Part shown: piece after piece, positions 24,379 through 27,026 of the stretch
Position numbering within the stretch: position 1 is the first letter of the stretch
Layout: each line of letters opens with the position of its first letter
Source of the DNA: a virus
Length of the DNA: 27,026 nt
Reading direction: 5' to 3' (one strand)
Virus record (IMG/VR): IMGVR_UViG_3300032316_000474
Coordinates: 1 to 27,026 of that record
Program-made: the position numbers and the translations under genes
The notes under the pieces: generated by a model
Seen by the model: the letters and a program-made list of their open reading frames with translations, nothing else
Databases searched by the model: none
Told to the model about the DNA's origin: nothing

Positions 24379-27026
24379 ATGGCGGACAGTATTGATGGAG
24401 TCGATGAGCTAAACATCCGTATTGCAGAGTTGAACGACACTCTCAATAACTTTAGTTCAAGTTTGCAATCTCAGATGAGAACAAACAGCCAAGCCTTTGG
24501 TGAAAGTACCACGCGTTTAAATCAAAACAATGCTGCTGTGTCTGGATCAACTAAGTTATCCGAAATACAAGACCAAATAGACCAAAATCTAGCAAGAAGA
24601 AAGCAAGAACGCGAAGCCAACTACAGTGCAGCAGTACGTTCTACTGCTCAGGCACTCAGGAGTTTTGGCTCTGCGATGTTGAGTACTGAACAAGGGTTCA
24701 AAAAGTATGGTCAGAGTATTGATCAGGCCGGAGATGCAGTATATAGCATGGGTAAAAGTTTTGGTTTGGTGGGAGGCGCGGTCGGCGGCCTAATCAAATT
24801 TATGACTATGTTTGCCTCAACTGCATTAGGATCAGTTGATGTTCTAGTTAATTTTAGAGATGAAGTATCTAAAACTTCAGGTGCTATTCCGACAACACTG
24901 AGAGGTATCCAAGATTTGGGTATCGAGGCCGGTTACTCAGGTGATCGCTTGCAAGTATTACAGAAGATTACTATGGGCCTTGGAACTAGTCTTCAAGGGC
25001 TAGGCGGTGTTGCAGGTACTGGTGTTATTAAATTTATGCAACTCGCAGATGTCTCCAAAGATGTGCGAGATAGATTCGGTAGGATGGGCGTCGACCAAGA
25101 ACGCTTGACAGACTTACAAGCAAAATATGTACAGATGCAAGCAGCATCCGGCATGCAATATCAACTACAAAACAAAAGCATGTCTCAACTGCGTAGAGAA
25201 TCACTCGATTACGCAGATAATATGACTAGGTTGTCAGCATTGACTGGTAAACAAGCTGACACGCTACAACAAGAACAAGAACAAGTCCAGTTGGAGTTCG
25301 AAGAGCAAGCTGCTATCATGGCAGACCAAGCAAGAATACGCGAGTTGAGGGCGCGGACCGGTGACGCGGCGGCGCAGGCCGAAGCGGATCAATTAGAAAG
25401 ATCAATGAACGCTCGTAAGGAAATACAGAACTCTCTTACAACCCTTCTTGGACCTGAGCTATCATCGCAAATGTCACGAGTATTTAGGACCGGATTCTTT
25501 GACTCCAAGTCCGGCCCCCTCTCACAGATCATGCCTGAATTAGTAGGGTATCATGAAAGACTGAAGAATATCCAACCCGGAGAAGATGTAGATGCAATCA
25601 CAAGAGAACTCTTTGATACAGTTGCAAGGAAGTATGAAGAGGGCTCTATAACTTTCGAAACTGTTCTGCAGGTTATGGGAGAAGAAGGTGCTAGAGCATT
25701 AGGTCTTAATGCTGAAACATTTAAAAGACTAAACTCTTATGCCGGGAAGACGTATGATCAACTTATGGCGGATACTGAAAAAAACAGGGAACAGGCCCTC
25801 AAAGCCGATAAAGCAGCCGATGACATAGCAAAACTTAGACAAGAAGAAATTGTACTTCAGGCTAATTTTCAAAAAGCATTAGTACCGTTAGCTACTCAAT
25901 TAATGCCGATGATCACTTCTACTATGAATTTCTTGAACAAAAACTTTGTCACTATCGTAAACCCTGTACTAGAAGGTTTGGGCAGAGGTTTAGGTTGGGT
26001 GTATAATAAGATTAAAGCCTGGGTGGATGGCGACGGCATTGAAAAACTAAAAGCACAATTCGAAAAACTAAAAGAACAATTCGAAAAAATAGTCGCTTGG
26101 TTTAATAGTCCAGAAGCTAAAAAAATATGGGAAGGCCTTACAAGTTTAGGAAAAGTGGCTGCTTGGGTTGGAAACAATTTAACTGCTTTAGCCATCGGCG
26201 TCGGTAGTGTGTGGCTAGCATTTAAGGGTTTTAGTATTATTAAAGGGGTTGTGGATCTATTCAAAATACTTAAAGGAGTGCTTGGCGGTTTTGCAGGATG
26301 GGTAAGTAAGCTATTTGGAGGAGGTGCCGCCGCATCAGGTCGAGGAGGTAGTGGCGGACCGGACGGTGGCCCAGGAGCTGCGAATGACAACAAGCCGGGT
26401 CGAGGCGGCGCTCCGGGCAGGGGTAGGCTGGGCGGATTGTTAAGAGGCGGTGCAGGGTTATTAGGTCGTCTAGCAGTGCCTTTAGCTGTCGCCGGCTCGC
26501 TGTTCCAAGGGTTCTCTGGTTGGAGTGCTGCATCGTCACAAGAAAGACAAGGAACAATTTCAAGAGAAGAAGCTTCACGTAGAAGAGGTCAAGCTGTCGG
26601 TGGTACCGCCGGCGGGCTAGGCGGCATGTGGGCCGGTGCGGCAGCCGGGGCCGCTGCAGGTTCAGTCGTTCCGATTGTGGGAACTGCTATCGGCGGATTG
26701 CTCGGCGGATTGCTCGGATATGGTATAGGAAATATGGCAGGTAGAGCAGTCGGCGGTGCAGCCGGCGGGGCATTAGCAGGCTCTCCGACGGCCGATGCTA
26801 GTAAGAAAAGCACAGAAGCAATTGCTCAACATTCTGAACAAGTGGAAGTTGACACTAAACAACGAAAAGAGAATATTGAACAGAATACAAAAATAGCCAA
26901 AGATACAAAAGAACAGATGATCGTGCAGACTGAGCTATTTGGTTTGCTCACTAAGGCTATAAAAGAAACCACTTCTAAGTTTTTACCGTTTAAAATGTCT
27001 ATTGAAGATATTACTACTCAAATAGG
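24379..27026 (+). CDS. Tape-measure-like tail protein (partial)
   Basis: The frame is open from the ATG at 24379 to the right edge (882 codons and 2 bases), so the C-terminus is missing. The first 480 residues are mostly helical and Gln/Arg/Glu-rich. Hydrophobic stretches lie at about 130-155 (GGAVGGLIKFMTMFASTALG) and 599-620 (LTALAIGVGSVWLAFKGF), then a Gly/Arg-rich stretch (646-690) and a long small-residue hydrophobic region (738-800). A short heptad duplication, EKLKAQF/EKLKEQF, is at about residue 555. This pattern (long helical N-part, membrane-active Gly/Ala segments) is typical of tape-measure proteins, which set tail length and enter the host membrane; the T4 equivalent is gp29. It sits beside the gp26 chaperone-like gene. 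The ATG has AGGAT 8 nt upstream. A weak TATAAAG at 24322-24328 might be its late promoter. Confidence 0.72.
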   Translation, partial: MADSIDGVDELNIRIAELNDTLNNFSSSLQSQMRTNSQAFGESTTRLNQNNAAVSGSTKLSEIQDQIDQNLARRKQEREANYSAAVRSTAQALRSFGSAMLSTEQGFKKYGQSIDQAGDAVYSMGKSFGLVGGAVGGLIKFMTMFASTALGSVDVLVNFRDEVSKTSGAIPTTLRGIQDLGIEAGYSGDRLQVLQKITMGLGTSLQGLGGVAGTGVIKFMQLADVSKDVRDRFGRMGVDQERLTDLQAKYVQMQAASGMQYQLQNKSMSQLRRESLDYADNMTRLSALTGKQADTLQQEQEQVQLEFEEQAAIMADQARIRELRARTGDAAAQAEADQLERSMNARKEIQNSLTTLLGPELSSQMSRVFRTGFFDSKSGPLSQIMPELVGYHERLKNIQPGEDVDAITRELFDTVARKYEEGSITFETVLQVMGEEGARALGLNAETFKRLNSYAGKTYDQLMADTEKNREQALKADKAADDIAKLRQEEIVLQANFQKALVPLATQLMPMITSTMNFLNKNFVTIVNPVLEGLGRGLGWVYNKIKAWVDGDGIEKLKAQFEKLKEQFEKIVAWFNSPEAKKIWEGLTSLGKVAAWVGNNLTALAIGVGSVWLAFKGFSIIKGVVDLFKILKGVLGGFAGWVSKLFGGGAAASGRGGSGGPDGGPGAANDNKPGRGGAPGRGRLGGLLRGGAGLLGRLAVPLAVAGSLFQGFSGWSAASSQERQGTISREEASRRRGQAVGGTAGGLGGMWAGAAAGAAAGSVVPIVGTAIGGLLGGLLGYGIGNMAGRAVGGAAGGALAGSPTADASKKSTEAIAQHSEQVEVDTKQRKENIEQNTKIAKDTKEQMIVQTELFGLLTKAIKETTSKFLPFKMSIEDITTQI

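Overview
The window is part of the genome of a T4-superfamily contractile-tailed phage. The evidence is a full set of T4-type proteins: baseplate gp6, gp25, gp5, gp53 and gp26, the late sigma factor gp55, and the recombination nuclease pair gp47/gp46. No bacterial housekeeping gene, tRNA, IS element or CRISPR array was seen. The host cannot be named from the sequence. The sequence is moderately AT-rich.

Layout. (1) Positions 1-17904, minus strand: a compact late block read right to left. It holds a 485-aa tail/baseplate protein, gp53, a 960-aa structural protein, a gp5-like hub/spike with a very long Ala/Gly/Ser tract, gp25, an enlarged gp6, and a >1775-aa structural protein that runs off the left edge. 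Genes are separated by 1-55 nt or overlap by 1 nt. (2) 17905-18032: a divergent control region. (3) 18033-22666, plus strand: gp55, gp47, gp46 and a PD-(D/E)xK-type nuclease. (4) 22667-23230: no protein gene, but a stretch dense in complementary arms, nested helices and GNRA-type loops, which I interpret as a large plus-strand structured ncRNA of about 520 nt. It is followed by an intrinsic terminator that faces it and serves the minus strand. (5) 23231-24279, minus strand: a gp26-type gene plus a 76-codon downstream ORF joined to it by what looks like a complete -1 programmed frameshift cassette. (6) 24379 to the right edge, plus strand: a tape-measure-like protein, open at the end of the window.

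How it fits together. gp55 would direct phage-modified RNA polymerase to late promoters. Four T4-late-like boxes (three GATAAATA, one TATAAATA) lie just upstream of minus-strand structural genes, so the regulator and its likely targets are both here. The gp46/47 pair and the nuclease would process DNA ends for recombination-dependent replication. The baseplate genes build the hub and wedges; the gp26 gene with its frameshifted extension has the architecture of a tail-assembly chaperone pair and sits next to the tape-measure gene, although divergently transcribed.

The two things most worth following up are the frameshift cassette at about 23419-23467 and the structured RNA at about 22672-23190. 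All functions are inferred from reading the sequence; no database search was run.
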